DNA from: Pagrus major | Taxonomy: Eukaryota; Chordata; Actinopteri; Spariformes; Sparidae | Direction: 5' to 3' | Assembly (NCBI RefSeq): GCF_040436345.1 | Contig: NC_133235.1 | Location: forward strand, 21,848,660 to 21,912,659 | DNA length: 64,000 nucleotides | In this document: one piece after another, positions 11,174 to 23,900 of the stretch | Position numbering within the stretch: position 1 is the stretch's first letter | How the letters are laid out: each line of letters begins with the position of its first letter | Translations under genes and position numbers: made by a program | The notes under the pieces: model-generated | What the model saw: only the letters and a program-made list of their open reading frames with translations | Database searches by the model: none | What the model was told of the DNA's origin: nothing

Positions 11174-12084
11174 TTACATCTGAAGCATTTTTAGCTCCAC
11201 TATTAATTGGTTACAGATGAGAGAGGGAATACAAACACCGGCACAAAATGTCCAAAATACCTCAAAAGAATAACAGCAGGAGAGGCGAGGTGTACAGTTC
11301 CTCTTTGCTTTTTGAAATTTCTTGGAAGCCAATGTCAAATCAGTTGCCAACAAGCCCTGGCGTACAGCCGCCTGTTAACAGACAGGTCTACAGCAGAGCA
11401 GTGCTCCATGGAATGCCAAACATTTGTTTCATAAAGCCTGCTGATTTTCCTCCCTCTCCTCCGCTCAGAGCTCTTCGGAAGGGGGTCTCTCAGCCACCTG
11501 TGCATATTCAGCATAGCAGAGGAGAGCGTCGGGCACAGGGAGTAATGTACTGAAGGAATGTCGTCCCGCAGAGCAGCCACTCAGTAGAGAGGGAGTGTGA
11601 AGAATTTGCTTTTGCACACACAGGATATTACTGTACATGTGTTTAACATAACCTGCTGTCAGAGGCTGCGAAGGCCAACCGCAACCTGCTTGTCAAATCC
11701 TAATCCGGAACAATTTTCCACTGTTTTAAAATGATTTGGACAAATCGGATACACTCGCTCGAAGCTCTGAGAGTGGTCTGCATTGGCCCCGGCAGTTGTG
11801 CTGTAGCTTAGGTAGGCCAAAAACATGCTAGCTACTGAATGCCTGCCTCTGGATGCCACACATGTTGTTAGTTTTATCTTATAAAAGTCAGGTTGCTGCT
11901 CTGTATAGTTGTGAGTGGTTATTTTCATAATGTTGCGCTAATTCGGATATTTCTGTCCCTGTATTCAGACAACAATTGGAGTTGTTATCTCTGTTGTTGA
12001 AAGTGTAATTTGTAATATATGACCAGAATTTGAAAGAAGCTCCAAAAAAATAGGGAGCTGCCAGAAACCAACAGTTCTGTCCTC

Positions 12085-12475
12085 GTGTGTCACGTTTTGC
12101 TTTTTATTTCCTCCCTTTGTCTGTTTTCCCGCCTTTTTCACTCCTCACCTGTGTTCTATCAGTTAATCATCCTCGTGTATTTATGTCCTTGTCTTCCTGT
12201 CTCTGTTTGTCTGTTTCGTCTGTTCTGTTTTGCCCTTGTCTCTCCTGTGTCTCCCTGTCCCATCTTCCTGTTTCCTCACATTTATTTCTGGTTTGTACTT
12301 TGTTTTACTTTTGTTTCTTGGATATGTCCTGTTTTGTTTTCTTGCCTTTGTTGCTTCATTTCTGGACTTCTGGTTTTCAGCTTTATTTAACAAAACTCGC
12401 TTTTTGTTCCGTACCTGCCTGCATGTGCGTCTTGTGTTTGGGTCCCCCTTTGTGTAATCTGACACTGCTGCTCTT
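12085..12475 (+). repeat. Pyrimidine-rich dispersed repeat-like tract
   Basis: Plus strand is about three-quarters C/T (tcctccctttgtctgttttc, ctgtctctgtttgtctg). It ends ctgcatgtgcgtcttgtgtttgggtcc, a pattern I associate with interspersed fish repeats. The open frames across it are composition artefacts. Confidence 0.4.
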
Positions 12476-12698
12476 TCTAGCTATCATTAGCTGTAGCTAG
12501 CTACAGTTAGCTAATTAGCTCATGACTCAGTTAGCCGTGGAGCCAGTCGCGCTCCTCAAGCCACCGAAATTCGGAAAATAAAATTTCTCACCTCTGGTTT
12601 TGGCTTTTGAACAGTAATGTTCTTCATAGCGTTAAAAAAGAATAAAGATTTAAAGATTCAGAACCAACCTGTCAGTTACACATGATATTTCTAATTAA

Positions 12699-13156
12699 AG
12701 GAGGCCTATTACCCTTTTTTCCTTTCCTTCAGTGTTTTATATAGGTTCTTCTGCATGTAAAAGTTCTTGAAAGTTAAAAAGGTCACACCAACAGAAGCTC
12801 CGCTCTCCCACAGAAATCACTGCTCCTGAAACGCCTCATCAGTAACACTGCCTTTAAGTCCGCAACTTTGTGACACCACACTATGTCACCATATCACACA
12901 TTTGCATAATTTATGCCAAGCGGCTAGTTTGGCATGTAAGAATTGATTGATCAGTTGTTGTTATTGATGCAAGGTCAGGCATGTGTGAGCTGACCAATCA
13001 CAGCGGACAGGGTATTCGGGAGGGGGGTCCTTAAAGAGCTAAAACAGAGCATTATAGACAGAATACAGTGCCACAGCACATTAAAGCATGTAAACCTATT
13101 CTGGTAGTAACGCAAAATACAATTATGACCCTAAAAATTACCATAATATGTCTCCT
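12699..13156. mobile_element. Miniature inverted-repeat transposon, family B copy 1
   Basis: Ends are aggaggcctatta and (reverse complement) aggagacatatta, with TTAA directly outside both ends (12695-12698, 13157-13160). Body matches 26679-27000 (cctttccttc, gaagctcc..ctctcccacagaaa, ctgctcctgaaacgcctc). No coding capacity. Confidence 0.8.
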
Positions 13157-13552
13157 TTAAAGGTAAGGAAATATATTTTTTGCCTTTTTATTACCAAATT
13201 TATGGTGATTGATGTTCCTTTTCAAAATAAATAGCCAGCTCACATGAGAGAAGGAAGAAAAGGGAGGAAGAGAAGAATATAGTTCACATTCTTGATGTAT
13301 GTTCAGATTTTCTCTCATTAAAAAGTACTGCGACGTATTTTGATATTTCATATGTAATAATGCTTCTTTTCCCACTTCTGGCTCTGTTTGTGTGATTTTG
13401 TCAGTGTTCAGTGCAGAGATGGAGGGGATGGTGTTACTGTAGTGACGGGGAAAAGCGCAAGAATCTGCAGCGACAGCCAAAGCTCACAGATTGAAAAGCA
13501 CATAGTTTTATCAGCTGGAGGTCTGCAGAACATGTCTGGGTTAAACCAGGAG

Positions 13553-13553
<1 letters not shown>

Positions 13554-13627
<74 letters not shown>
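13554..13627. repeat. (GT)37 microsatellite
   Basis: Uninterrupted GT dinucleotides for about 74 bases. Confidence 0.98.
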
Positions 13628-13628
<1 letters not shown>

Positions 13629-16600
13629 ATGCCCCTCACTCTCACAACACCAACCAACTCTTTCCCCATACTTACCTGGAATTTGGGATGGCAGTGGGGG
13701 TCCGGTGTGTCTGGAGAGTGAGTGTGTAGGTGTGTTGGGATAAGAGGGGAGGGTTGGGACTGTTTAGGAATGAGGCTGCCACAGATCACATGACAAGTCT
13801 GGTACGGTCACTGTTATTATTTTTTTCCCCCCGTAGTCTCATGACCCTCTCTCGTATAATCGCCCCTGTCTGTTTCGAGCAGATGAATCGGACGCAAAGG
13901 TCTCTATTATGATTATTATGATCATCTTTACCCTTTGATTCTGCTCGCAGAGCTTCGACAATTATCCGATTATTAGATGTGGTTTGAATGGTGGACAAAA
14001 TAAAGAGCCAAAAGGGCAAAGGCCACCTTTCATCTAATTCCAGAGTGGGTTAATTATTTTTCTGGAGTGGTCTGTTCGTGGAGCTGTCGTGGTCCCCATT
14101 TCTGGAGGCTTGGCCCCTGAGGCAGTGCAAGGCTGTAATTAGGCCCGAGCGAAGTGGAGGACGGAGAGAGAGGAACTCTCAGCACTCAGCCTGACGGATT
14201 GCAGAGTGCTCGGAAGTGGGCTGAGAGTGGCGCCGCTCACTTTGGGCCCCGAATCCCCCCCAGACAGTATCACTTCCTATGTCTGTATTTCTCTGTCTCG
14301 TGGAGGCACATTAGGACTTTTGAACATGTATTCGCACATGTATGTGCACTGCCTCACATCTGCAAAACACATTGACTCTCATGCTGCCTTTCAGTCACTC
14401 TCTCACTGAACTTCATTATTTAAGAACTACATATAGTAAATAAAATATATGTACATCATGTTCTAAATGTAAACATAAGCTGTTTTTGAGTCCTTTTTTT
14501 AATTCATGTTTGATTTATTTTTTTCTTTCAGTGTGATTTAAATACAAATGAAACGGACATGTAATTTATTCCTGCACAGTCATGTATCACTCTCTCACTG
14601 ACACCAACACACCATTACTCATCGTAAACAAAGGCAAAATTATAGCTGGTGGAGGAGGGAATATCCCCTGCTCCATTTATTTTATAAGCTATGGTGGTCT
14701 GTGGGTGCAACATGTGGTCTGATGCTGAAATGAAGAGAAAATGCAGCTACAGCCCTCTCTGACAGGTTCATTCAGCTAATTCAATTTCCTCTCTATAGTA
14801 TCATTCTGCATCTTGTTCAAGATGTATCTTTCACTATTCCCGTTCATAATTTGTTATGTAATTGTAGTTGTGGTTTACAATGTAGTTTACGTTATTGGTC
14901 TTTGTTATAGTGCACTGGGATAAGCTAGTGCAGACAAGTTACAATTGATTGATAAAGAAGGTGTGATCAGGGATTTTCTCACTGCCGTCATGGCCTAGTC
15001 AGAAAATGGTGTGGAAGGTTTCACTCTTTCAGTCATTCAAATTAAGACAGTGGGCCCAAATTCATCTGCAGTACTTCACTCTTCTTCATCAGCCTGGCGA
15101 TTCCCAACTGGAAGTACTTGTAACTCTGGGGCTACATCTGCTGCCGTAGGTGTGGTGCTGATCTTTAGTATATTTCTCGTGAAAAAAACAACAACCACTT
15201 AACCAGCAGCTATGATAGGCTGACTGCACAGGACAGGCCTCCCAACAGCCTGTGGTCGTTGTACCATGTGTACAAGAGCGCAGAAAAAATTGTTTGCAAG
15301 CAAGATGAATTATATCAATATTCTGTTTTAAATCATTAACAGCATGTAGAGAGTCACGCCCCTCCGGTGGAACACCATAGGACTGTATTTTAGAAGAAAT
15401 ATGTACAGTCGTGAATAGTGAGAAACAAACCATTTTTTAAATCTATGTGTCTTGTGGCATGAATCACACATATGATGTTTATCAAATTAAAGAAGATACA
15501 TTTTTAGGTCAATAATTTTATTTTTGGTTACTACTAGAATAGGTTTACAGGCTTTAGTGCTCAAAAAACACATCAGTTTACTTATACTGTCCAGTGCTGC
15601 AGCACTGTATTCTGTTTTAGCGCCTGTCACTTTAAGGCCTGGCTCAAAAATATAAAAATGTGGAGTCTCTTGGCATTAATTACTGTACGAGTTTTTTCTG
15701 AAATAAGGTCTTGTGGGGCACGCCAGAAGAGGCGAGACTTCACCTCTCTATTGGATGGTATTAATGAAGGAGGGCTTAAGGTCATCCAACAGGACTGGGG
15801 GGGGGGTATGTCACTCTTGAACCAAACACAAATTCACATGACAAAGGCAACACTTGGCCTCACTGCTTGTTGTTTCAAGTTCAGTGACCATGACCTGCTG
15901 AGACCACTCCACAGCCACCTGCCACCCTCTGGTTAATGGGTCCTCTAGACAGCAATACATTACAAACGTTTTTGTTTTCTCTGTGTATGGCACAAAAAGA
16001 CCATTGTGCATTAGTCATTAACAGCTTATCTTGACCCGACCTTTACTACAGCGTGGCCCGATATTGGCGCCCGCAATTAATCTCACAGTGTGTTTTGAGG
16101 TTTCGGCGTCTGCTGAAAACCAAACATGGGGCCTCAAATTGTGCAGCCATCCCAGAATGCGCTTTCTATTTTTGCTCCCCAACCTTTATTCTATGCCTCA
16201 GAGCAACAGAGATGAGCCCTGCCCCTCTAATTGAGTGGCTGTAAAAGTGCTGCAGAGCTCGGGGTGGCGGAGGAATGAGAATGAGTTCTGTCAGCCCGCT
16301 GATAAACAGGGCCTTTCACCTCCACATTATCTGCAGAGTGAAAGTTGATTGGCTTCAGAACACTCGGAGAGAGAGAGACTGGTGTAAATCTGCAAAGTTT
16401 ATTGGAAGGCTGGTATTTGTTGAGGCAGGCATACTGTATGTGACAGGCTTAATCAGTGTCTGTTATGGGTCCTCGCTCAGGTCGGGAACGACAACACAAT
16501 AGCGATTATATTACAGAGGCTCATTATGTGTACTCTCTTGCCTGTTTTTCATTCTTTTATACCATTAATCAGCGTGTTATTATTAAATACTAAGACTTTT

Positions 16601-17530
16601 AAATCAAGTCTGATGTGGAATCATGGCAGTGTTTAGTCAGGCCTACACAGCACTCTCACACACTGTTATTACCTGTGTGAAATATCGTCTCTCCTGACAG
16701 GTTCCTCTGTAGTCTAATAATGTTGCTTGCTTTTCTGGACTTTCCCCGGCTTCTTTTATTTCGAGACCACTCCGCACTAAATAACAGAGGAAGACGGGCT
16801 CTGGGCCCTCTGCAGTCGCCACACCTGGGCCTTCGCTTCCTTCCTGCCCTCCCCGGGAATTCTTCACTTTCACCACCTGCAGAGGGACAGTAGTGAGAGG
16901 GGGGGGGGGGAGGGAGGGTCTACCCCATTACACCTTTCCTCCCTCCTTGGCTAGGCTCTGCAATTTTATTCCCTCTCAGCACCATTAGAGCGACCTGTCC
17001 GGGCTTGCGTGGAGGTAAAATCCTCTTTTACTGCACTTCACAAATGAGACAGTGGACACGTGTGTGTTGGATCTCTGCATATGCACTGAGAAAACGGAAA
17101 GCACAGATGCACAGTTAGAAGATGGGGTGGTGGTCCACTTAAGTCCCCTCACGATTACTATTTAACCTTTAAGATTCAGCTGAAAAAGTTAATTCTGACT
17201 GGGGAAATAAGCCACGTCACAAAACCACTCCACTTGTGCAGGTTCAAAAGTGTTGTGTTACTAGTGTCCTCTGCTGGCTGCACATTGAACTGAATCGATT
17301 TGTTTTTCCACAAAGCAGAGTTTACTCCTTACTGACCCATGTCATGCCGTGTCATGATCTGCTTACTTCTCAAATCCTCCTTTGTTCTGGGAGATTAGCT
17401 GCTACTGGAAGACACTAGAGCTACAAACCTGCCTGTGACTGATGCTGCAGTTGTTGTGGTTGAGACTTGAGGCCAGGTAAGACCTGTGCATGGTGTCTTT
17501 GGTTCAGCAGTGTGCTTAAAAAACCCTTAA

Positions 17531-17760
17531 AGGGGCACTATGTAGTTTTGGGGAAGAAATCCAAACTCAGAATTATATTTACAATATTAATGAGGTAATA
17601 ATACAAACTCAGAAATATGTATTTTTCCCTAACTGAATAAACAAGCTGGTCTCAGAGGAAAATAAGGTCCCAGAACACTGTTTGAAGCTAGAAAAGTACG
17701 TAAGACAGTATGAAGTTGTGTTGTCCTTTAAGGTCAGTTTGTTTATTCAGTCATGAAAAT
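17531..17760. mobile_element. Miniature transposon, family C, truncated copy
   Basis: Follows TTAA at 17527-17530 with aggggcactatgtagttttgg, then matches the 54824-55090 copy (attaatgaggt..ataatacaaac, gaataaacaagctg, ctcagaggaaaataaggt). The right terminal repeat is missing. Confidence 0.75.
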
Positions 17761-18319
17761 GGAGAGAGTTTGTTTATTTAGTTTGTAGAGAAGTAGAACA
17801 CTGTATGTTTTAGATTGAATTTGTAAGAGTAAAGTTGTTTATTGAGTCTTATTCCCAACTCACCACATACTGATGTTTTGGATTTGTGTTTGGCCCAACC
17901 TACCACACAACTAACTTACAAATTGGAAATTGGAACTTTAGTGTGAAAGTTTGACCTTTTCTGGATTTGTGCTTATTCTCTTTACATAGATATGAAAAAA
18001 TTAGCTTTTTATCTCAATTTAGTGAGATAATGACCTGTTGCCACAAGAAAACAAAAGGTTAGTCCAGAGGTGCCACGCCAGAGATAAGGGCATTAACAAA
18101 AATTGAAAGCATGGCCGTTCTTAGCTTCCACAGATACCAGTTTAATGCCTGTTTGCGAGCCAAATATGACGCTACCGCCATCAGCTGGCTAATGTAGCTT
18201 AGCACAAAGACTGGAAACATGACTGGAAACACTGTTTATCTTTACAATAACCGAAGGCAACTGGTCCTTCTATGTTGAAGTCGAACGGATCATCGAGATT
18301 AAATAAATGTTTTGTTTTG

Positions 18320-18932
18320 TTTATTTACAGAACACATCAAACAATGCAATATCAATATACAAATAAAACTGTTCACATGTAGCATGTTATACACACAGAG
18401 GCACAGTATGAGATAAGTATGAGGTACAGATAATAGGTCATGATAACAAGATAACACATGTGTACATAATCAATGTCAGAATATCAACAGGGCTGTACGG
18501 TGGTGATGGTGGTCGTAGGTCCCTCTCTGGATAAAATGGCTGCCCAACACAAAAAGTCGAAAGGAATAATATATCTCATATGCAATGTTAGCAAGCACTC
18601 AACTGGGGTAATAAGCAGCTTGATCTCTGTCCAAGAGTTACAGATACAATGTACCATTGTTAATGTAACAGAGACATGACTCATTTATTTGTTTAATTCC
18701 AACACTGTGCACTTTTCTTTCTTATGAGAACGTTTAAAAGACCAACGAAATTACAGCATTTATACTCCATATAGCAGCTTATGTCTTTTTTTATATATCA
18801 AATCAAACTTAAAAAATAAGGGCATTGATACATTGTTGATCCTGAAACACTGCAGTGTTGTTTATAGAACAACATAAAGTTAAAATCTGGCATCTGGCAC
18901 AAAGTACTGATGTGTTTTTAACCATGTCGAGT

Positions 18933-19020
<88 letters not shown>

Positions 19021-19834
19021 GGGTTTAGTTATAATATTTTCTATGGTTTCTCTCATTTCATCACAAACCTGCACACTTTTACTAAAATGTTGCAGACAGC
19101 TTTAAAAGTGGTCATATTCACATACACCTTAAGAAAAAGGTTATTAAACATGTTCAGAGGAGCCAGATACATGCTGCACATGTACAGAAGGCCGTGGGTT
19201 TAAAAAAATAAACATTTTACATTGCATAGATAAAATAAGATAGGCCAGTTAGCGATGATGCCTATCACAAAGTCCCAAATTATACATATTTTCTGCGATG
19301 TTTTTCTGCATTTTTTTACTACATGCTGGTTAAGCTGCACCACTGCAGCTTGAATAAAGTTTGTTTTGGTTAAATATTAGAAAAAAATACATGCAACAAG
19401 GTAGGGTTTTCTTGATTTGTTCATAAAACTGCTACGCAGGAATAAGAAAAGCAGCCTTTTTGTTATGTACTTAAAATACGTTGAGAATATATCTAACTGC
19501 ATAAGACATTACAGTTGAACACCAGTAAAAAAGGATTACACATTTCTTATGCTTTAGTTGTTTTCTTATTTGGCTACTTTACAGTTTATTTTACAAGAAA
19601 GAAAAACAACAGAATAAAAGGTATTTATATTCTTATATTAAAAGATGTCATTAAATGTCCTGGTGCTGGTAAGTGGTCATTATGTATGTAACATCCAGTT
19701 AATATCCAGGGTTAAAGTCCAGGTCATCATCATCTTCAGTCCATACAGTTTGTTCTTTATTCAGCCTTTAAGTCTTTATTTCTTGCTTCTACACTCAGTA
19801 AGTCTTTTCCAGGTGTTCAGCTCAGTCCACGGGC
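18320..19834 (-). other. tns3: tns3 3'UTR (extent uncertain)
   Basis: Downstream of the stop at 19837-19835 there are several minus-strand AATAAA signals: 19780-19775, 19761-19756, 19590-19585, 18689-18684 and 18325-18320. Tensin mRNAs usually have long 3'UTRs, so a distal site is plausible, but the sequence does not decide which is used. Confidence 0.35.
18935..19014. repeat. (AT)40 microsatellite in presumed tns3 3'UTR
   Basis: Eighty bases of uninterrupted AT, downstream of the tns3 stop on its strand. Confidence 0.98.
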
Positions 19835-20967
19835 CTACTTACTCTTCTGCGAGCCGATCATCACCTTGGAAACAAAGTTGACGATGGCGCTCGCTGGCTG
19901 CTCGGGGTCGTGCTCCGCAAACAGGTGACATACATTGTCCGTGGAAGTGCCAGTTTTCCTCGCCACAAAGCCAAAGATCCTGCACAAGTAGATATAATGC
20001 TTGATAACAGCACTGTCATCTGCCTCAAACAGACCACGTCACTTTTAAAATAACTGCTTTAATGCTGCTCTGGTTGTAGCAATGTAATAATAATGACAGT
20101 TTACTTACTTTGCTGAAGGGCAGCCGTCCTTTTTCCACCTGTGAGCAGAGAAAGAAGATAATAGTGTTACCGGCTTGTTACACTGAACCTTACTTTGAGC
20201 TTGCACATTCTAAATTAGCAGTGACAATGTGCAATTTATTCTTTTTTCTTCAGTTTTTGCATTACCTGCCCTTGTTGTGATTTCAACGCAATAATAACGG
20301 GTCTGCTTAACAATAGCCCTTCAAACACACAAAAAGTTTAAATCAGCAATACTCACTTTCTATCTTGAGGATCCAATGCGCAAAATATGACCGTATTGAC
20401 ATTGTAGTGCCTCCTGAAGAAGAGCCTAAAGGGAGAAACGGGGTTGGTTATTGTGAGATGAAGGTCTCTGCATGTACTGTATGCATGATGTGAATATGCC
20501 CGTTGCTGCACTCACTTCCTCTGGTTGTCAGTGAGGGTGATTCCCTGCGAGGACACCTTGAAGTGGACTACAGTAGAGGTTGGTGGAGGGTTGGAGCTCA
20601 GTGTCATGCTGGTGGCTTTCTGCACCGCCTGGACGCCCGTTAGAGACTCCATCTCCACGGAGCAGAGGTACCACACATTGCAGGCTGGGGAGCACACATT
20701 CAAATTACACTCGGATCACAGGTGCAAGTAGGAGCAGAGTAGAGCAAATGTATTCGGTGACTCAGTCCGTAATAACAGGACAAAGAAAAAATGCGTGGAT
20801 GAGCACTAATTTCTAAACAAGTCAGTGTTTATGTACAATGCCATCATTTCTGTCATAATGTCTATTCGAAGCAAGTGACGCCTGATTACCTGCGCCCTGT
20901 TTTAGCAGCTCAGCAGCAGAGTTGGTGACTGATTGTGAGGTAGTCTCCACAACATCTTCAAGAGGAT
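19835..20967 (-). CDS. tns3: tns3 PTB-domain exons and stop
   Basis: Exons 20967-20890, 20684-20516, 20425-20357, 20138-20109 (only 30 nt) and 19979-19835. Key pieces: [88 protein letters not shown]. Stop TAG at 19837-19835. The PTB binds NPxY tails of beta integrins in the family. Confidence 0.94.
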
Positions 20968-23900
20968 CTGTGAACAAGAAAAAGCAAAAAACGTCAGTGA
21001 GATTATACAGGAAAAAACCCACAACATCAACAAACGAATGACCAGACAGTTTAGCAGACAGATCGGCAGATCTGGGTCACCGCAAAACCTAAATAATGTT
21101 TATTTTCTATTCTAACCATAATCCTCCGCTGTAAAATTAGACCTGTGACTGACTTGGCGTTGAACGTTTACCTCTGTCAGGTATGATGAGTTTGCAGGGC
21201 AGGGCCAAGGGGGTGATTGAATGTTGGCAAACCAGCGCGGTTAAGCTTCCTGTAGAACAACAAGAGATCAAATCAATATTACAATATTATGTCTTGTTTT
21301 TAATACTTTACACAATATTCCTGACTGTTTACAATGCCTCATTTTTGCAGTTGTCACATACATAATTAGGGTTCATTCAATTTACATTTTAAGAGTAAAA
21401 TTCAGGACCTTTCAAGCACTTTCAAGGTTACAAATCCTTTACATTTCCCGACTTCTGAAGCCTCTAAATTGTTAATATTAATAGAATTGTAAAAAAAAAA
21501 AAAATTTACAATATTCCTTTATACCCACATTGTCACTTTGTGTATTTTACCAGCTGTTCATAATAACTTTGATTGTATGTTTTGATCAAGATTATTTAAT
21601 TTAGTTAATTTTATTTCTTGTAAATTAAATATTTTTCATGTTATATATGCAAATTCAAGCATATCCTACACTGTATATTTTAAATGTTGACTTTGCTTTA
21701 AAAAAAAGTCAGGAAACTGATGAACCTCAGAATCACAAAGTAAAGTAGACTATTACATTTAAGTTGCACGAGCTAAAAAGTTTAAACAATTTAAAGCAGT
21801 TGTAGAAAGCAGTGGAACTCAAGACTGCCATGAGGTACATGTTCTTTAAAAGTGTACATAAACTTTTGACCACTGTATTGACTGTATTTCTTTATCAGGA
21901 TGTAGTTAAATATTTTTCTGGCCTGTGTGATTCATGTAACTTTGTCACTTCTTTTTGTTTTATTCAGTTTGCAATTTAAGAAACTACATCACATCTGTAA
22001 TGCAATGAACTTTACATAATTAAATCAGTGAAGTCTGGGAAGTGGTACAATGCACCACAGACCAATAGAGGGCAGTATGGTGCATGAAGTCTTTGACTTT
22101 GGTGCAGTGTAGCCAAACAGCCAGGAAGTGTCACTCTTGTCAACAAGCTGTAAAGGAAGAGGTTTTAACAAACTAGGTACTCACCAAAATAAGGCTCATT
22201 AGGGCATCCCTTCAACCGCACTCCTTTCTGTGTACACTCAATCAGGAAGTGGCGAACTAATTCGTTGGATAGATCACCCCCTGTTTTTTAAAAAAGGGAC
22301 ACAGAGGATACAGAAAGAGATACGAGAGATAATTAATTTCACAAAATAGTCTCTAGGTCTGTCCTCTATTTGACACCAGTTGAATAATAGCTCCCAAGCA
22401 TTTACCTCAGTACAACACGTTATTTTCCTGCCTTGAAAAGTTACATAAAACAGATTGAATCACTACATTCAATCTCTCCAGAGATTAATGGGATTACGAT
22501 TCAACAGACGCGCCTCTAAGGGGGCATGAGGAATCTATGTGAGGAATGTCCTGACACAAAGGCTTGGAGAAAGGCCCGCTCCTTAAGGTGGGTTGGGTTT
22601 CACACTTATAAGGAGCCACAATGCCCTAAGCTGAGAGTGCGGAGAAGGACCGTGTCATGATGTCACCACAGGTGCCGTTGGACTGCGACGGGGTGAAGGA
22701 AAACAAAAGGACAGGTGTGAGACGGGGGGTGAAATGAAAGGGTTGAACGCTGTGGTTGGGCTGGTGCAGGAAGGGCATAAGGGCATCCTTTGAATCCTGT
22801 GTGGCTTGTGACAGAAAATACACCTCGTAAATAATCCAACTCGTTTCTGATACACATCGCATTGCGTGATTGGCCTGTTTTTGAACAGGAAGAATGATGT
22901 GTGAATCTCTATCACTACTCAATCCAGCCTTTGTTTTCATGCTGAAACATGGCCAGAGAATGTTTGGCCAGATTCCTCTGGAGACTTTGTTTCCTTTCCA
23001 AAAAAAAATCCCCCCCCGTAATTCCCGAATATGCTAAACAAACAGACTAAGAAGTAAATAACTCAGCGGCCAATTCTGACCCGAGCTGCTGGATATTACA
23101 CATATAGCAGACAGAGTTATGTGGGGCAGACAGCTTCCCAGGAAAGGGCCCTGGGATCAGAGTAGGCTTATGGACCCGGCACATCCTTTGTTCAGGGGTG
23201 AAACATTAGCTGTACATCTAAGACTATCAGGCAAAAGGGGTCTGTTTGGCTTCATCGTGATGATGCCCAGGAGAGAAACACAGAGTGAGGAGCTCTCACA
23301 CACAAACAGAGGGAGGGACTCTCATGTTCCAGCACGCAGGTGAGTACAGTGGGCTGTAACTGTAGATGGCTTTGTGTGTGACTGTGTGATGTATGATTCC
23401 CAGGGAGTCTGAAAATACTGGACCGATCTCTGAGATCTCAACTATGATAAATGAAAGACTAATTTAATCTTTTGGGAAATACACTTATTAGCTTTCTTTC
23501 CAGGAATGAGATCAACAGGTTGAGCCCAGTGTTATGTCTGTGTATCAAATATGGAGCTGGAGTCAGGAGGATTATCAGCAGTCATCCCCACGTTACCAGG
23601 GTCCAGTGAGAAATAAATACTAAAGTTGGTCTTAATTTCAAACAGAATAAACTCCCTATTTAAAACAAACAGGTTGTCATTTGCATCCACTGTACCTTTC
23701 TTAGTCTGTTGGAGAACTGACGGTGGTGGAGTAGCCACCTTCATTGCCAGTCCATAGGCCCCTCTGAAGGAATGGCTGTCCCGCACGATAAAGCAGCCAG
23801 GCTCCTTGTCCTTCAAGACTGATATAGCTGCATGAAGAGAAACATGATGGTGAAGCAGATCTACAGATCAGTTCTCTTTTCTTTTATTACCTCGGAACTA

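Larger units (their letters stand above)
8700..18300. other. Intergenic region between igfbp3 promoter and tns3 3' end
   Basis: No exon chain or domain was found on either strand. It holds two full or near-full miniature transposons (10031-10570, 12699-13156), a truncated third (17531-17760), a pyrimidine-rich repeat-like tract (12085-12475), a long GT microsatellite (13554-13627) and one unexplained 158-codon frame (10697-11173). Stretches 14030-14250 and 16010-16330 are non-repetitive with TAATTA-type motifs and could be regulatory, but nothing in the sequence proves it. Confidence 0.6.

Noticed and set aside
12087..12500. 137-codon plus-strand frame rich in Leu, Ser, Phe and Cys
   Set aside because: Composition follows from the pyrimidine-rich tract; it looks like a membrane protein only for that reason.
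13388..13789. Val-Cys and Thr-His repeat proteins
   Set aside because: Translation of the GT microsatellite on both strands.
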